A stretch of 64,000 nucleotides of DNA from Cellulomonas aerilata (GTDB taxonomy: Bacteria; Actinomycetota; Actinomycetes; Actinomycetales; Cellulomonadaceae). The first letter of the stretch is position 1. Each line of letters opens with the position of its first letter. A program made the translations under genes and the position numbers. Of this stretch, positions 31,021-40,500 are shown in pieces. The notes beneath the pieces were generated by a model. It was not told the origin of the DNA and made no database searches. It worked only from the letters and a program-made list of their open reading frames with translations. Location of the stretch: positions 175,609 through 239,608 of the forward strand of contig NZ_BJYY01000018.1 of NCBI RefSeq assembly GCF_007991755.1, given 5' to 3'.

Positions 31021-32319
31021 ATGAGTGGCTCGGAGCTCGACGACCAGTTCGCGTCGGTGGAGAACCTGTCGGGGCCCGACGGGTACGAGGAGGCGTGCGG
31101 GCGCCTGCTGCAGGTCCTGCGCCGTCAGGTCGGGATGCAGGTCGGCTGGACGAGCGAGTTCGTCGGGACGCAGCAGGTCTTCAGGTTCGTCGACGCCGAG
31201 GACGGGCACACCGGACCGCAGGTCGGCGCCTCGACGCCGCTGAACGACGCCTACTGCGCACGGGTCCTGCAGGGGACCATGCCGGCCCTCATCCCCAACA
31301 CGCACGACGAGCCGACGGCGATCTGGCTCGACGTGACCCTCAACCTCAGCATCGGGTCGTACCTGGGCGTGCCGCTGCACGACGTCGCCGGCGTCCCCAA
31401 CGGCATGCTCTGCCTGGTCAGCAGCGGTCCGGCACCGTACCTGGACGACCACTCGCTGAGCACGGCGCGGCTGGTGGCCCAGGTCCTGGACGACCTGCAC
31501 CACCGCTCCCTCGGGGAGGTCGCCGCGCGCGAGCGGGCGGCCCGGCTGCGGAGCCAGGTCGAGGACGTCTGCGCCGGGGTGGGCCGCCGGACCGTGTTCC
31601 AGCCGGTCGTCACCCTGACCGGCGGAGACGTCGTGGGGGCCGAGGCGCTCACCCGGTTCGACGACACCAGCCGGAACCCGGCGGGGTGGTTCGCGGCGGC
31701 GCACGCCAGCGGGCTGGGGCCCGAGCTGGAGCTGGCCACCGCCCGCGACGCCCTGGACGTCCTGTCCCGGCCGGACGGTCCTGCCGCCGTCGGCATGAAC
31801 CTGTCCCCCGACGTGATCACCTCGAACCTCGCGGACGTGCTGCGGGACGTCGACCCCGCGCGCGTGGTGCTCGAGCTCACCGAGCACGCCCCGGTGCGCG
31901 ACTACGAGCGCCTGCTCGCGGTCCTGGCGCCCTTCCGGCGGGCGGGCCTGCGGGTGGCCGTCGACGACGCCGGCGCCGGCTACGCCAGCATGAGCCACGT
32001 CCTGCAGCTGCGGCCGGACATCCTCAAGATCGACATGTCCCTGGTGCGCAACGTCGACGCGGACCCCATCCGCCGGGCCCTCGTCGGCGCGCTCGTCCGG
32101 TTCGCGGGCGAGACGGGTACCCATGTCGTCGCCGAGGGCATCGAGACGGCGGCGGAGGTGGCCACGCTGGTCGAGCTCGGCGTCCGGCTGGGGCAGGGGT
32201 ACCTGCTGGGCAGGCCGCGTCCCTGGGCCGGGTCCGGCTCCGGGTCCCCGGACGTCGCCCTGGTGCAGGCGATCCTGCGCCGACGCCGTCCGACGGTGGG
32301 ACCGGTCAGGACTCGGTGA
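31021..32319 (+). CDS. GAF-EAL cyclic di-GMP phosphodiesterase
   Basis: 432 aa, soluble. Residues about 20-160 are a GAF sensor; 180-415 an EAL domain with all catalytic positions visible: EAL (VVGAEALTRF), Asn (GMNLSP), Glu (LELTEHAP), DD (VAVDDAGAGYASM), Lys (ILKIDMSLV), Glu (VVAEGIE) and Gln (LGQGYLLGRP). It should hydrolyse cyclic di-GMP under control of a small ligand or redox cue. Its 3' end overlaps the convergent STAS gene by 14 bp. Confidence 0.92.
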   Translation: MSGSELDDQFASVENLSGPDGYEEACGRLLQVLRRQVGMQVGWTSEFVGTQQVFRFVDAEDGHTGPQVGASTPLNDAYCARVLQGTMPALIPNTHDEPTAIWLDVTLNLSIGSYLGVPLHDVAGVPNGMLCLVSSGPAPYLDDHSLSTARLVAQVLDDLHHRSLGEVAARERAARLRSQVEDVCAGVGRRTVFQPVVTLTGGDVVGAEALTRFDDTSRNPAGWFAAAHASGLGPELELATARDALDVLSRPDGPAAVGMNLSPDVITSNLADVLRDVDPARVVLELTEHAPVRDYERLLAVLAPFRRAGLRVAVDDAGAGYASMSHVLQLRPDILKIDMSLVRNVDADPIRRALVGALVRFAGETGTHVVAEGIETAAEVATLVELGVRLGQGYLLGRPRPWAGSGSGSPDVALVQAILRRRRPTVGPVRTR

Positions 32320-32632
32320 TCGTCAGGACCTTCTCCAGGCCGCTCAGCACGAGGAGGTCACGGGTCAGGCCGGTGGCGTTCAGGACGCGGACCTCCGCCC
32401 CGCTGTCGATGCCCAGGCGGGCGAGGAAGCCGATGCCGCTGGAGTCGAGGAACGTGACCGCGGCGAGGTCCACGTCCACGGGCCGCCTCTCGACGGCGAC
32501 CTCCTCGAGCACCTGGTCCAGGCGCGCACTCATCTCCGTGCTGATCTCCCCGGTGAGCCGCAGCAGCCACCGTCCGTCGGCCGCAGTGATCCCCACGTGG
32601 CCGAACTCCTCGGTCGCATCCTGCTCGCTCAC
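32306..32632 (-). CDS. STAS-domain anti-sigma factor antagonist (RsbV-like)
   Basis: 108 aa from GTG 32632. STAS fold with ITAADGRWLLRLTGEI and the phosphorylation loop VTFLDSSGIGFLARLG; the Ser in DSSG is the site targeted by the partner kinase and phosphatase. Downstream of a PP2C phosphatase and near a HATPase protein, completing a partner-switching set that would free a sigma factor or another target. Confidence 0.9.
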   Translation of the reverse strand: MSEQDATEEFGHVGITAADGRWLLRLTGEISTEMSARLDQVLEEVAVERRPVDVDLAAVTFLDSSGIGFLARLGIDSGAEVRVLNATGLTRDLLVLSGLEKVLTITES

Positions 32633-32688
32633 CCGCTGACCTGCCCCTCCGTCGATGTGGAACCTCTGCCCGTGCGGGGCCGCTGCAG

Positions 32689-33993
32689 CTAGACGCCGCC
32701 GGGGCCGCCCGTCAGCGGCGGTCCGGGGAGCAGGGTCCGGTGCCGGCCGCTGCGCCATTCGACCATGAGCAACGTCGCGTCGTCACTGAAGTGCCCCTGC
32801 TGGTGCACCATGAGCGCGCGCACCAGGCGCCGCACCGCCTCCGGCGCCGGCACGTCGTCGTCGGCCTGGCCGTTCAGGAAGCCGACGAGCCGCTCGACGC
32901 CGAACTGCGAGCCGTCCGGCGCCCGTGCCTCGGTGATGCCGTCGCTGTAGATCACCACCCGGTCGCCCGGCTCCAGGTGCTCGGTCCCGACCTCGAACGC
33001 CCGCCCGGCACCGAGGGCCGCCTCGAGCCCGAACGGCAGCGACGGCTGGACGTGCAGCGCCCGCGCGTCCGCCCCGTCGCGCAGCAGGAGCGGCTGCGGG
33101 TGCCCGGCGGAGAGCCACCTCAGCAGCCCCGACTCCGTGTCGAGCTCGGCCAGGATGCCGGTGGTGAACGCCGCCGTCCCGTGCAGCGAGTGGACCGCGG
33201 TGTCGATGTCCAGAGCGGTGTCCACGAGCGGCGTGCCCGCCCGCCGGGCGTTCCGGTACGCGGCGACGGTGAGCGACGCCAGCAGCGCGCTCTCCAACCC
33301 GTGGCCCATGCCGTCGAAGACCGCCAGCCGGGCGTACCCGGGGTCGACGGCGTAGTCGATGCTGTCGCCGGCGACGGTGTACGCGGGCTCCAGGGCGCCG
33401 GCGATGATCACGTCCGGGCTGGCGAAGGCCAGCGGCGGCAGGAGGGCCCACTGGATCTCGGCCGCCAGGCTCATCGGCACCTGCCGGCGGGTCTGGACGA
33501 TCGTGTCCCCGTAGGACGACTTGGTCATGACCAGCTCGGCGACGACGGCGGCCAGCCGACGGAGCCGCAGCTCCAGGAGCCCGAACCCCGGGTCGGTGAC
33601 GACGTGCTCGGCCACGGTCACGCACAGGACACCCAGCCGCTCGGTCCCGTCCAGGACCGGGATCCACATCATCGCGCCGGCCGCGCCGTGACCCAGTCGC
33701 TGGAGCAGCACCTCGACGGTCTGGTAGCACCGGCCGGCCAGGCTCGAGTCCACCGGGAGCGCCTCGTGCTGGTGCTCGGTCTGCGCGGACGACCCGTGGA
33801 ACGGCACCAGCACCGTCTGCTGGAGGTCGGCCAGGTACACGACCGCGTCACGGGCGCCGAGCCGGTGCGCGTGGTCGGCGATCAGCGCCGGCAGCTCGTG
33901 CGGCGCCGCGAGGTGGGCGGCGTTGAGCAGCGAGTCGAACACCAGCTCAGCCGCGGACACGGGGGCGTGACCGGCGCCGAGCTCGCCGTTCAC
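32689..33993 (-). CDS. GAF-PP2C (SpoIIE/RsbU-type) phosphatase
   Basis: 434 aa from GTG 33993 (other in-frame starts reach 34080). Residues about 20-170 form a GAF-like sensor, then a linker helix QVPMSLAAEIQWALLPP typical of RsbU/RsbP proteins, then a PP2C domain with GDSIDYAV, FDGMGHGLES, SDGITEARAPDG and SDDATLLMVE carrying the metal-binding aspartates. It should dephosphorylate the STAS protein encoded 56 bp downstream. Confidence 0.9.
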   Translation of the reverse strand: MNGELGAGHAPVSAAELVFDSLLNAAHLAAPHELPALIADHAHRLGARDAVVYLADLQQTVLVPFHGSSAQTEHQHEALPVDSSLAGRCYQTVEVLLQRLGHGAAGAMMWIPVLDGTERLGVLCVTVAEHVVTDPGFGLLELRLRRLAAVVAELVMTKSSYGDTIVQTRRQVPMSLAAEIQWALLPPLAFASPDVIIAGALEPAYTVAGDSIDYAVDPGYARLAVFDGMGHGLESALLASLTVAAYRNARRAGTPLVDTALDIDTAVHSLHGTAAFTTGILAELDTESGLLRWLSAGHPQPLLLRDGADARALHVQPSLPFGLEAALGAGRAFEVGTEHLEPGDRVVIYSDGITEARAPDGSQFGVERLVGFLNGQADDDVPAPEAVRRLVRALMVHQQGHFSDDATLLMVEWRSGRHRTLLPGPPLTGGPGGV

Positions 33994-34191
33994 GGTCGGG
34001 TCACCTGCCGTCTGGACACGCACGCACCGTACCCGCTCGCGGCGCCGTCGGCCGGAGGCGACCTCGCGGGCGAGCTCCACGTCGAAGGGGTGTCAGACCG
34101 CGCCGCGCGGTGCACCATGGTCGGGCCGGCGTCGGGCGGGCGTCGGGCACGGGAGCCGGCCCGGCCGGTGCGGGGCACACGGGGGTGCGCC

Positions 34192-35127
34192 ATGGACCAG
34201 CGACGCAGGACCGAGCCCGGGGTCGAGCTCGTGGGCCGACCGGCCGTCCAGATGCCGTCCCCACGGGGTACCCGACCGGCGTCCCTCGCCGCCCCGCCGG
34301 GGCCGTTCGTCCCGCACCGCGCGCGCGAGCTCACGCGGGCGGCGTGCCGCGCGTGGCGGCTCCCCGAGGTGACGGACCTGGCGTGCCTGGTCGCGGACGA
34401 GCTCGTCACCAACGCCGTCGTCCACGCCCAGACGTTCCTGGAGCTGCAGCTGACCCTGGCCGACGGGGAGCTCGTCGTCGCCGTCCACGACCGTGACCCC
34501 GGGTGGGACGCCGCGTGGTGGGACTGCACGCCCGACGACGTCGACGCGCCCCGCGGGGCCCGGTACGGCCTCTGCCTGGTGCGGACGCTCGCCCACCGCT
34601 ACGGCGTGTACCCGCACCCGAGCGGCGGCAAGGTGGTGTGGGCGACGCTCCCCGCCGACGGTGGGACCCGTCCGCACGCACCCGACGACCGGGCAGGCAC
34701 CGACACGGCACCCCGACCCGGCCCGCCGCCGGCTCCCGTCCGCCGGACGATCGTCGTCAACCGCGCCCGGCCGGGCCCGGCCGACCGGGAGCGGTGGCGA
34801 CTGGAGCTCGTGCTGGGTTGGCTGCCCACGGACCCGGACCACGTCGACCTCACCCTGCGGCCGACGCCGCTGCACCCCGCGCTCCCGGCCGGCAACTGGC
34901 GGGCCCGCCTGGACACGCTGCGCCGCGGGCTGGGGGGCTCGGGGTGCGACGACGACGTCCACATCCACCCGCACCCGGCCGGTCGCACGGTGATCTTCGA
35001 GCTGGCGGCGAAGCCGCCGCACCTCGTGCAGTGCCCCTTCCCCCCGCTGCGGGGCTTCCTCGACGCCGTCGACGCCGCCACGCGCACCGGGCAGCGCGAC
35101 CCCGCGACGAGCGACCGGCTCACCTGA
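34192..35127 (+). CDS. HATPase anti-sigma kinase fused to an SsgA-like domain
   Basis: 311 aa from ATG 34192. Residues about 40-160 are a GHKL ATPase of the RsbW type: VTDLACLVADELVTNAVVHA (N box), VAVHDRDPGWD (G1) and RYGLCLVRTLAHRYGV (G2). After a Pro-rich linker, residues about 185-295 resemble SsgA-like actinobacterial division/sporulation regulators: LELVLGWLPTDPDHVDLTL, NWRARLDTLRRGLGG, DDDVHIHPHP, TVIFELAAKPPHLVQCP and LRGFLDAV. The fusion is unusual; the second assignment rests on pattern only. Divergent from the phosphatase gene, likely antagonist kinase of the STAS protein. Confidence 0.8.
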   Translation: MDQRRRTEPGVELVGRPAVQMPSPRGTRPASLAAPPGPFVPHRARELTRAACRAWRLPEVTDLACLVADELVTNAVVHAQTFLELQLTLADGELVVAVHDRDPGWDAAWWDCTPDDVDAPRGARYGLCLVRTLAHRYGVYPHPSGGKVVWATLPADGGTRPHAPDDRAGTDTAPRPGPPPAPVRRTIVVNRARPGPADRERWRLELVLGWLPTDPDHVDLTLRPTPLHPALPAGNWRARLDTLRRGLGGSGCDDDVHIHPHPAGRTVIFELAAKPPHLVQCPFPPLRGFLDAVDAATRTGQRDPATSDRLT

Positions 35128-35204
35128 GCGCCGCTCCCCCGGGCGGGCGCTGCACGCCGCAGGACATCGCGCCGGGCAGCGCCGGTGCGCCGGACCGCGC
35201 AGGG

Positions 35205-36725
35205 TCAGCGCGCGTCGCCGAGGACGCTCATCCGACCCCGGTCGTCGTACCCCACGACCCGGTGGCCGTGGACCGCGAGGGACACGGGGCCCCCCACGTC
35301 GCTCGACCACCGCACGCGTCCGTCGTCCAGGTCGAAGGCGACCACCTCGCCCCCGGGCCGGGTGGCCCCGTCGCTGGCAACGACGACCTGTCCGTCGGTC
35401 ACGATGCTCGACGCGGCACCGAGGCGGTCGTCCGCGACGGACCACCGCTCGGCCCCGGTCCGCCCGTCGAGCGCGAGCAGCCGACCACCGTCCAGCAGCA
35501 CCACCGTGCCGTCGAGGACCATGGGCCACGAGCCCACCTGCGCCTCGACGGTCCACAGCTGCTCGCCCGTCGCGCCGTCCACCGCGCTCACCGCCGTGCC
35601 GTCCGGCGACCCGACGAACAGGGTCCCCGGGAGGGACCCGTCGTCGGGTAGCGCCCCGACGACGAAGCCGGGCGCGTCGTACGACCTCCCCGTCACCAGG
35701 TCCGTGACGCGCGACCGCACGCGCGGATCACCCCGCGGGTCCTCCTCGAACCGGACCAGCCACTGCCCGCCCGCCGCGCGCGACGGTCCGGGGAGCGCCT
35801 GCGGGTCGCGGTCGAGCGTGTGCGACAGCACGCCCGCCCCGGAGAGCACCCACCGGGTGCCGGACTCGACCACGACGACGTCGCCGGGCGCCTGCAGCCA
35901 CACCGGACGCAGCCCGAACCTGTCGGCCGGAGCCGGGTCGGGGCTCGTGAAGGTCCAGGACGTCTCCCCCGTCCGCGGGTCCAGCCGGGACACCCGCACG
36001 TGGTCGTCGCCCCCGACCTCGGCGAGCAGCAGGTCCTGGCCGGCCGTCGCCAGCCGCGCACCCGGTGTCGTCGCCCTGTCGGACACGAGCCGCCCGGTCC
36101 GCGCGTCCAGCACCACCAGGTGGGCCGCCACGGGGTACGTCGTCCATCCCTCCGGCTGCTCCGGGGTGGTCGCGACGCGGTCGGTGACCACGCACGCCAG
36201 CACGGGGCGGTCGGCGCCGTCCGGCTCGCCGGGCGCCCCGGGGACGACGCACCCGACCGGCCCGTCGGTCGCCACCGCGGACCCGATCGTGGTCCGCCAC
36301 GCCTCCTGGCCCGTGCCGGCGTCGAGGGCGACGGCGTCGACCGTCCCGGCACCCGACAGCACCGTCAGCAGCCGCTCGCCGACCTCCAGGACGTCACCGA
36401 CCGGGCTCTCCACCTCCCACAGGGGCTGGATCGCACCCCGCAGGGGCGCCGCCACGCCCCGGACGTCGGCCAGCGCCCGCACCCGCGCCGCGTCACGCCA
36501 GCTCTCCACACCCGCCGTCACGGAGACCACCGTCGCCACGGCTGCCGCCACGACCAGCACGCCACGACGGCGTCGGCGGACGCGCGGCGAGGTCGGTGGA
36601 CGGCCGGCGCCGTCGGTCCCCGGCACCCCGGCGCCGGGCTCGGCGCCGGCGGGGCCTCCGGCCGGCGGCTCGTCCCACGACTCGACCAGGTGGACGTCGC
36701 GCATGTCGCGTCCCCCGGCTGCCAT
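35205..36725 (-). CDS. Membrane-anchored PQQ-like beta-propeller protein
   Basis: 506 aa. A cytosolic N-terminus (DMRDVHLVESW, then a Pro/Gly-rich stretch and RVRRRRRG) precedes one membrane helix (about 55-75); the rest is outside and built of repeated propeller blades such as LVVLDARTGRLVS, VSRLDPRTGETSWTF and AVDGATGEQLWTV. No enzyme residues are recognised. Paralogue of the gene at 51978-53612, sharing the DMRDVxLV tail. Perhaps a scaffold or sensor of the cell envelope. Confidence 0.82.
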   Translation of the reverse strand: MAAGGRDMRDVHLVESWDEPPAGGPAGAEPGAGVPGTDGAGRPPTSPRVRRRRRGVLVVAAAVATVVSVTAGVESWRDAARVRALADVRGVAAPLRGAIQPLWEVESPVGDVLEVGERLLTVLSGAGTVDAVALDAGTGQEAWRTTIGSAVATDGPVGCVVPGAPGEPDGADRPVLACVVTDRVATTPEQPEGWTTYPVAAHLVVLDARTGRLVSDRATTPGARLATAGQDLLLAEVGGDDHVRVSRLDPRTGETSWTFTSPDPAPADRFGLRPVWLQAPGDVVVVESGTRWVLSGAGVLSHTLDRDPQALPGPSRAAGGQWLVRFEEDPRGDPRVRSRVTDLVTGRSYDAPGFVVGALPDDGSLPGTLFVGSPDGTAVSAVDGATGEQLWTVEAQVGSWPMVLDGTVVLLDGGRLLALDGRTGAERWSVADDRLGAASSIVTDGQVVVASDGATRPGGEVVAFDLDDGRVRWSSDVGGPVSLAVHGHRVVGYDDRGRMSVLGDAR

Positions 36726-36808
36726 GCGCCGACCCTAACGAGCGGCCGGCCGGCCGTGGCCGCGACCGCGTCACGGCAGGGCGGGCCGCCGTCTGGCAGG
36801 GTGCCCAC

Positions 36809-37384
36809 GTGCGTCCCACCCTGGCCCGCCTGCGCTGGTGGCAGTGGGCGCTGCTGCACGCCGCGTGGTTCGCGGCCGGCACCTTCCTCGTCCTGTCCGT
36901 GCTCGACGACGGGCCCGTGACCACCCGGGCGATCGGGTCGGCGGCCGGCGGCGTGCTGCTCGGCGCGATCCTCGGTCCGGCCAGCGCGGCGCTCGCGCGG
37001 TGGTCGGCCACGGCGGACCCGCCGACGACCGCCCGACGACACCTGCCCCAGCTGCCGGGGGCCGGGTACCGCCAGGCGACCCGGGCGGCGCGCGGTGGGC
37101 CGGTTCCCACCGACCCGATCGTGCTGCGGGTGGCCCTCGAGACCGCACGCGCGACCCTGCCCCGCACGACCCGGTTCCGCGTCCCGGCCTGCCTCGTCTT
37201 CGCGGTCAACACTGCCGTCCACGCGGCGATCACCGTGCAGACACCGCACCGGTGGTGGGGATGGCTCCTGGCGGCCGCGTTCGCGGTCCTGACCGTGAGC
37301 TTCTGGACGCAGCCGGAGCGGACGCGCCGGCGCATCGAGGTGCTCGAGGCGGCCTCGGGACCCAGCGGGTCCCCGGCCGCCTGA
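36809..37384 (+). CDS. Four-helix membrane protein, unknown function
   Basis: 191 aa from GTG 36809. Four hydrophobic segments (about 8-30, 40-60, 120-140, 148-168), with an Arg/Pro-rich cytosolic loop between the second and third and a charged tail (TRRRIEVLEAA). Divergent from the beta-propeller gene 84 bp away. Family not recognised. Confidence 0.7.
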   Translation: MRPTLARLRWWQWALLHAAWFAAGTFLVLSVLDDGPVTTRAIGSAAGGVLLGAILGPASAALARWSATADPPTTARRHLPQLPGAGYRQATRAARGGPVPTDPIVLRVALETARATLPRTTRFRVPACLVFAVNTAVHAAITVQTPHRWWGWLLAAAFAVLTVSFWTQPERTRRRIEVLEAASGPSGSPAA

Positions 37385-37436
37385 GCCAGCCCGGCGCCGC
37401 GAGGCGTCAGGAGGCGTCGGCAGCCGTCGGTCGGCG

Positions 37437-38123
37437 TCAGAACGCCGAGATGTCCCGGCCCCGCTCGCTGCGGGTGAGCGCGCCGATGACCGCCGACTGA
37501 CCGTGACGGTGCTCGGCCAGGCGCACCAGCAGGTCCCGGACGGGCCCGAACACCTCCTCCGGGAAGGTCGGCGTCGGGACGCCGACGCTCACGGCGAGGT
37601 CGTCGCAGTGGACGACGACCTCCAGCTGGCGCGTGAGCAGGAAGTCGCCCCGGCGCAGCGCCCAGCCCTGCCACGGGATCGGCACGACGTCCCGGGCCCC
37701 CTGGGTCAGCAGCTCGCGGACGGTCTGGGTCGCCCGTGCGGTGCGCGCCTGCAGGTCGGCCGGTCCGCGGGCGGCATCCGCCTCGTCGGGGTCGTCCTCG
37801 GACGGGCCGGCCGGCGGTCCGGCGGTGACCCAGGCAGCACGGTGGTAGTGCTCGTCGGCGGACGCCAGCACCGGCAGCTCGACCGGCGGTGGGGCCGGCT
37901 GGTCGCCCGGCTGCCGAGCGGGACCGTCGGCGGGGACCGCCAGCCCTTCGGCGGCCCGCACCGCCTGCCGTCCCAGGTGGCAGGCCAGCGCGCCGACCGA
38001 CAGGTGCGGCAGCGCGCTGGGCGTCGACCACCGCTCGGCGACCTCGGGGCGCCGGATGAGGTCCAGCGCGATCAGGGCGGCGGCGGGGAACGCGGCGTCC
38101 AGCGCGTCGGTGGCTCGAGGCAC
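37437..38123 (-). CDS. Maleylpyruvate isomerase/DinB-fold mycothiol-dependent family protein
   Basis: 228 aa. Four-helix DinB/MDMPI-like fold: LPHLSVGALACHLGRQAVRA near residue 40 with the conserved His, and RQLEVVVHCDDLAVSVGVPTP near residue 170 with the second ligand His. Relatives use mycothiol to isomerise or conjugate small molecules; the exact reaction is unknown. Monocistronic. Confidence 0.8.
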   Translation of the reverse strand: MPRATDALDAAFPAAALIALDLIRRPEVAERWSTPSALPHLSVGALACHLGRQAVRAAEGLAVPADGPARQPGDQPAPPPVELPVLASADEHYHRAAWVTAGPPAGPSEDDPDEADAARGPADLQARTARATQTVRELLTQGARDVVPIPWQGWALRRGDFLLTRQLEVVVHCDDLAVSVGVPTPTFPEEVFGPVRDLLVRLAEHRHGQSAVIGALTRSERGRDISAF

Positions 38124-38225
38124 GCCCGCAGTCTGGCACCGCGTGAGGCGGACCGGGCGCGGACGGACGCGCAGAGTCGTCCTTCCTCGCGGACGCCCGC
38201 CGGGTCCACGCGTCGCGGCTCGCCG

Positions 38226-38600
38226 TCAGGCCTCCAGCACCGACAGCACGTTGCCTGCCGGGTCCGTGAACCAGGCGATGAGCGGGCCGCCGCCGCGGAA
38301 GATCCCGCGCGCGTCCGTCTCGATCGGCGTGCCCTCGTAGTGCTCGAAGCGCACGCCGCGTGCCGCCAGCCGGTCGACCACCGCCTCGAGGTCGGGCACC
38401 GGGAAGTTGAGCACCGTGAACGTCGCCGGTGCGTGGTCGGGCTTGGGGTAGATCAGCACGCGCCCGCCGCCGCGCAGGGCCAGCGTGAGCATGCCGTTCT
38501 CCTCGGTGACGTCCAGCCCGAGGGTCCCGGCGTAGAAGGCGTGGGCACGGGGGACGTCGTCGACCGAGAACCCGCTGAAGGCGTCGGACTCCTGCAGCAC
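38226..38600 (-). CDS. VOC-family protein
   Basis: 124 aa from GTG 38600 with GGAAGGGAG upstream. Glyoxalase-like halves: [21 protein letters not shown] and [21 protein letters not shown], with [17 protein letters not shown] at the end. Resembles small YciE/glyoxalase-type proteins that bind or detoxify small molecules. Function unknown. Confidence 0.85.
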   Translation of the reverse strand: MLQESDAFSGFSVDDVPRAHAFYAGTLGLDVTEENGMLTLALRGGGRVLIYPKPDHAPATFTVLNFPVPDLEAVVDRLAARGVRFEHYEGTPIETDARGIFRGGGPLIAWFTDPAGNVLSVLEA

Positions 38601-38764
38601 GGGTGCTCCCTTCCGGTGCCGCCGGCACCTGTCGCGTCCCGCACCGGACGGGCGGGCTCGCGGGGTGGACCGTCGCACCGGTCGTGACTCATCGCAGGCG
38701 CCCGCCCCGGACGCCGCGGCGGCGAACCGGAGGCACGGCCCGGTCGGCGCGGCAGACTGCTGGC

Positions 38765-39844
38765 ATGAGCGAGCCCGCCGTCCCGTGGGTCCTGCACGTC
38801 GACCTGGACCAGTTCGTCGCCGCCGTCGAGGTGCTGCGGCGTCCCGAGCTGGTGGGCCGGCCGGTCATCGTCGGAGGCCGGGGCGACCCGACCGAGCGGG
38901 CCGTCGTCTCGACCGCGTCCTACGAGGCCCGCCGGTACGGCGCGCACTCCGGGATGCCGCTGCGCACCGCCGTCCGCAAGGTGCCCGACGCCGTCGTCCT
39001 GCCCGTCGACGCCCCCGCCTACGAGGCGGCGTCGGAGCAGGTCATGGCCACGCTGCGCACGCTCGGGGCCGTCGTGGAGGTGCTCGGGTGGGACGAGGCG
39101 TTCCTCGGCGCGGTGGTCGCCGACCCGGAGGACCTGGCCCGGCGCGCCCGGGCGGCCGTGCTGGCGGCGACCGACCTGCACTGCTCGGTCGGCATCGGGG
39201 ACAACAAGGTCCGGGCGAAGATCGCCACCGGCTTCGCGAAGCCGGCCGGGATCTACCGGCTGACGGCGGCGACCTGGTTCGACGTCATGGGCGACCACCC
39301 CACCATCGACCTGTGGGGGGTCGGGACGAAGGTGTCCCGACGTCTGGCCGGGCTGGGGGTGCACACCGTGCGCGAGCTCGCGGCGGCCCCCCGGGACGCG
39401 CTGGTCGCGGAGTTCGGGCCGCGGATGGGCGTCTGGTACCACGAGCTGGGCCAGGGTCTGGGTCCCGCCGTGGTGGACGACACGCCGTGGGTGCCCCGCG
39501 GGCACAGCCGCGAGGTGACGTTCCAGCAGAACCTCACGAGCCGCGAGCAGGTCCGCGACGCCGTGGCCGGGCTGGCACGGGACGTCGCCGGGGACGTCGC
39601 CGCCGACGGGCGTCCGGTGCTCCGGGTCGGGCTGAAGGTCCGGTACGCGCCGTTCCTCACCAAGGTGATGAGCCGCAAGCTCCCCGCACCGACCCGGGAC
39701 ACGGCCGACGTCGTCCGCGCCGCGGTCGCGCTCGCCGCCGAGCTGGAGGACCGCGAGGTGCGCCTGCTCGGCGTCCGCGCCGAGATGGTCATGCCCGCCG
39801 AGGCCGACGGCGTGGAGCGGACCCCGGTGCGCGGCCGGATCTGA
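38765..39844 (+). CDS. dinB2: DinB2-like Y-family DNA polymerase
   Basis: 359 aa. Y-family motifs: [12 protein letters not shown] (catalytic Asp13), [18 protein letters not shown] and [11 protein letters not shown] (catalytic Asp-Glu). The sequence [26 protein letters not shown] and [18 protein letters not shown] match mycobacterial DinB2. Val18 occupies the steric-gate position that is Phe/Tyr in most Y-family polymerases; in DinB2 a non-aromatic residue there permits ribonucleotide incorporation. No C-terminal beta-clamp motif is seen. Likely translesion or gap-repair polymerase. Confidence 0.92.
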   Translation: MSEPAVPWVLHVDLDQFVAAVEVLRRPELVGRPVIVGGRGDPTERAVVSTASYEARRYGAHSGMPLRTAVRKVPDAVVLPVDAPAYEAASEQVMATLRTLGAVVEVLGWDEAFLGAVVADPEDLARRARAAVLAATDLHCSVGIGDNKVRAKIATGFAKPAGIYRLTAATWFDVMGDHPTIDLWGVGTKVSRRLAGLGVHTVRELAAAPRDALVAEFGPRMGVWYHELGQGLGPAVVDDTPWVPRGHSREVTFQQNLTSREQVRDAVAGLARDVAGDVAADGRPVLRVGLKVRYAPFLTKVMSRKLPAPTRDTADVVRAAVALAAELEDREVRLLGVRAEMVMPAEADGVERTPVRGRI

Positions 39845-39918
39845 GCCGCTGCCGCCGAGCCGCTGCCGCCCGTGCCGCTGCCGCCGAGCCGCGGCCGGAG
39901 CCCAGCCGCTGCCGCCCG
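39845..39918. repeat. 14-17 bp tandem repeats after dinB2
   Basis: Five imperfect units of GCCGCTGCCGCCGA immediately after the dinB2 stop and up to the convergent hemerythrin stop at 39925. They may form weak hairpins; no gene. Confidence 0.85.
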
Positions 39919-39924
39919 GGGTCG

Positions 39925-40500
39925 TCAGTCGGTGCTGCGCCCGCTCAGCTTGTCCCGGAGCCGGTCCACCATGCCGACCCCCGGCCCGATGGTCTTGTGG
40001 AACAGCTCGGAGTGCGGGGCGTGCGGGTGCGGCCTCGTGGGGGCGAGCTTCTTCGCGGCCTCCACCTTGCGGCCCATCGTCACGAGCGTGTCGGCCGGGA
40101 TGTGGGCCCGCAGCTGCGGGAACTGGTCGGCCTCCTCGTCGGCGATGTGGTGGCTCAGCTGGGCCTGCAGCTCGGACGTCACCGCCAGGAACCGCGGGTC
40201 GGCCGCGTCGACGTCCTCCAGCTGCTTAATGAGCTGCACGATCCCGTCGTGCTCCTGCTTGTCGTGCTCGACCTCCGCGGCCCCGTCCGGGACGTGCTCC
40301 TCGATCTCCGGGTAGACGTACATCTCCTCGGCGACCGCGTGCCGCATCACCTCCGCGATGACGGTGTCGGCGAGGTCCCGGCGGGTGTCGGGGTCACCCG
40401 CCACCTGGATCTGGGCCAGGAGCTCGAGCATCTCCCGGTGGTCGGTGGTCAGGATGTCGATGACGTCGGTGGCTCGGTCACCGGTGCGGGTCTCGGTCAT
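39925..40500 (-). CDS. Hemerythrin-domain protein
   Basis: 191 aa from ATG 40500 (GGGAGG upstream). Hemerythrin HHE pattern: ILTTDHREMLELL, MRHAVAEEMYVYPEIEEHV, VEHDKQEHDGIVQLI and LSHHIADEEADQFPQL, giving the His/Glu ligands of a di-iron site that binds oxygen or senses redox/NO. The C-terminal 40 residues are Lys/Pro/His-rich. Single gene. Confidence 0.92.
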   Translation of the reverse strand: MTETRTGDRATDVIDILTTDHREMLELLAQIQVAGDPDTRRDLADTVIAEVMRHAVAEEMYVYPEIEEHVPDGAAEVEHDKQEHDGIVQLIKQLEDVDAADPRFLAVTSELQAQLSHHIADEEADQFPQLRAHIPADTLVTMGRKVEAAKKLAPTRPHPHAPHSELFHKTIGPGVGMVDRLRDKLSGRSTD

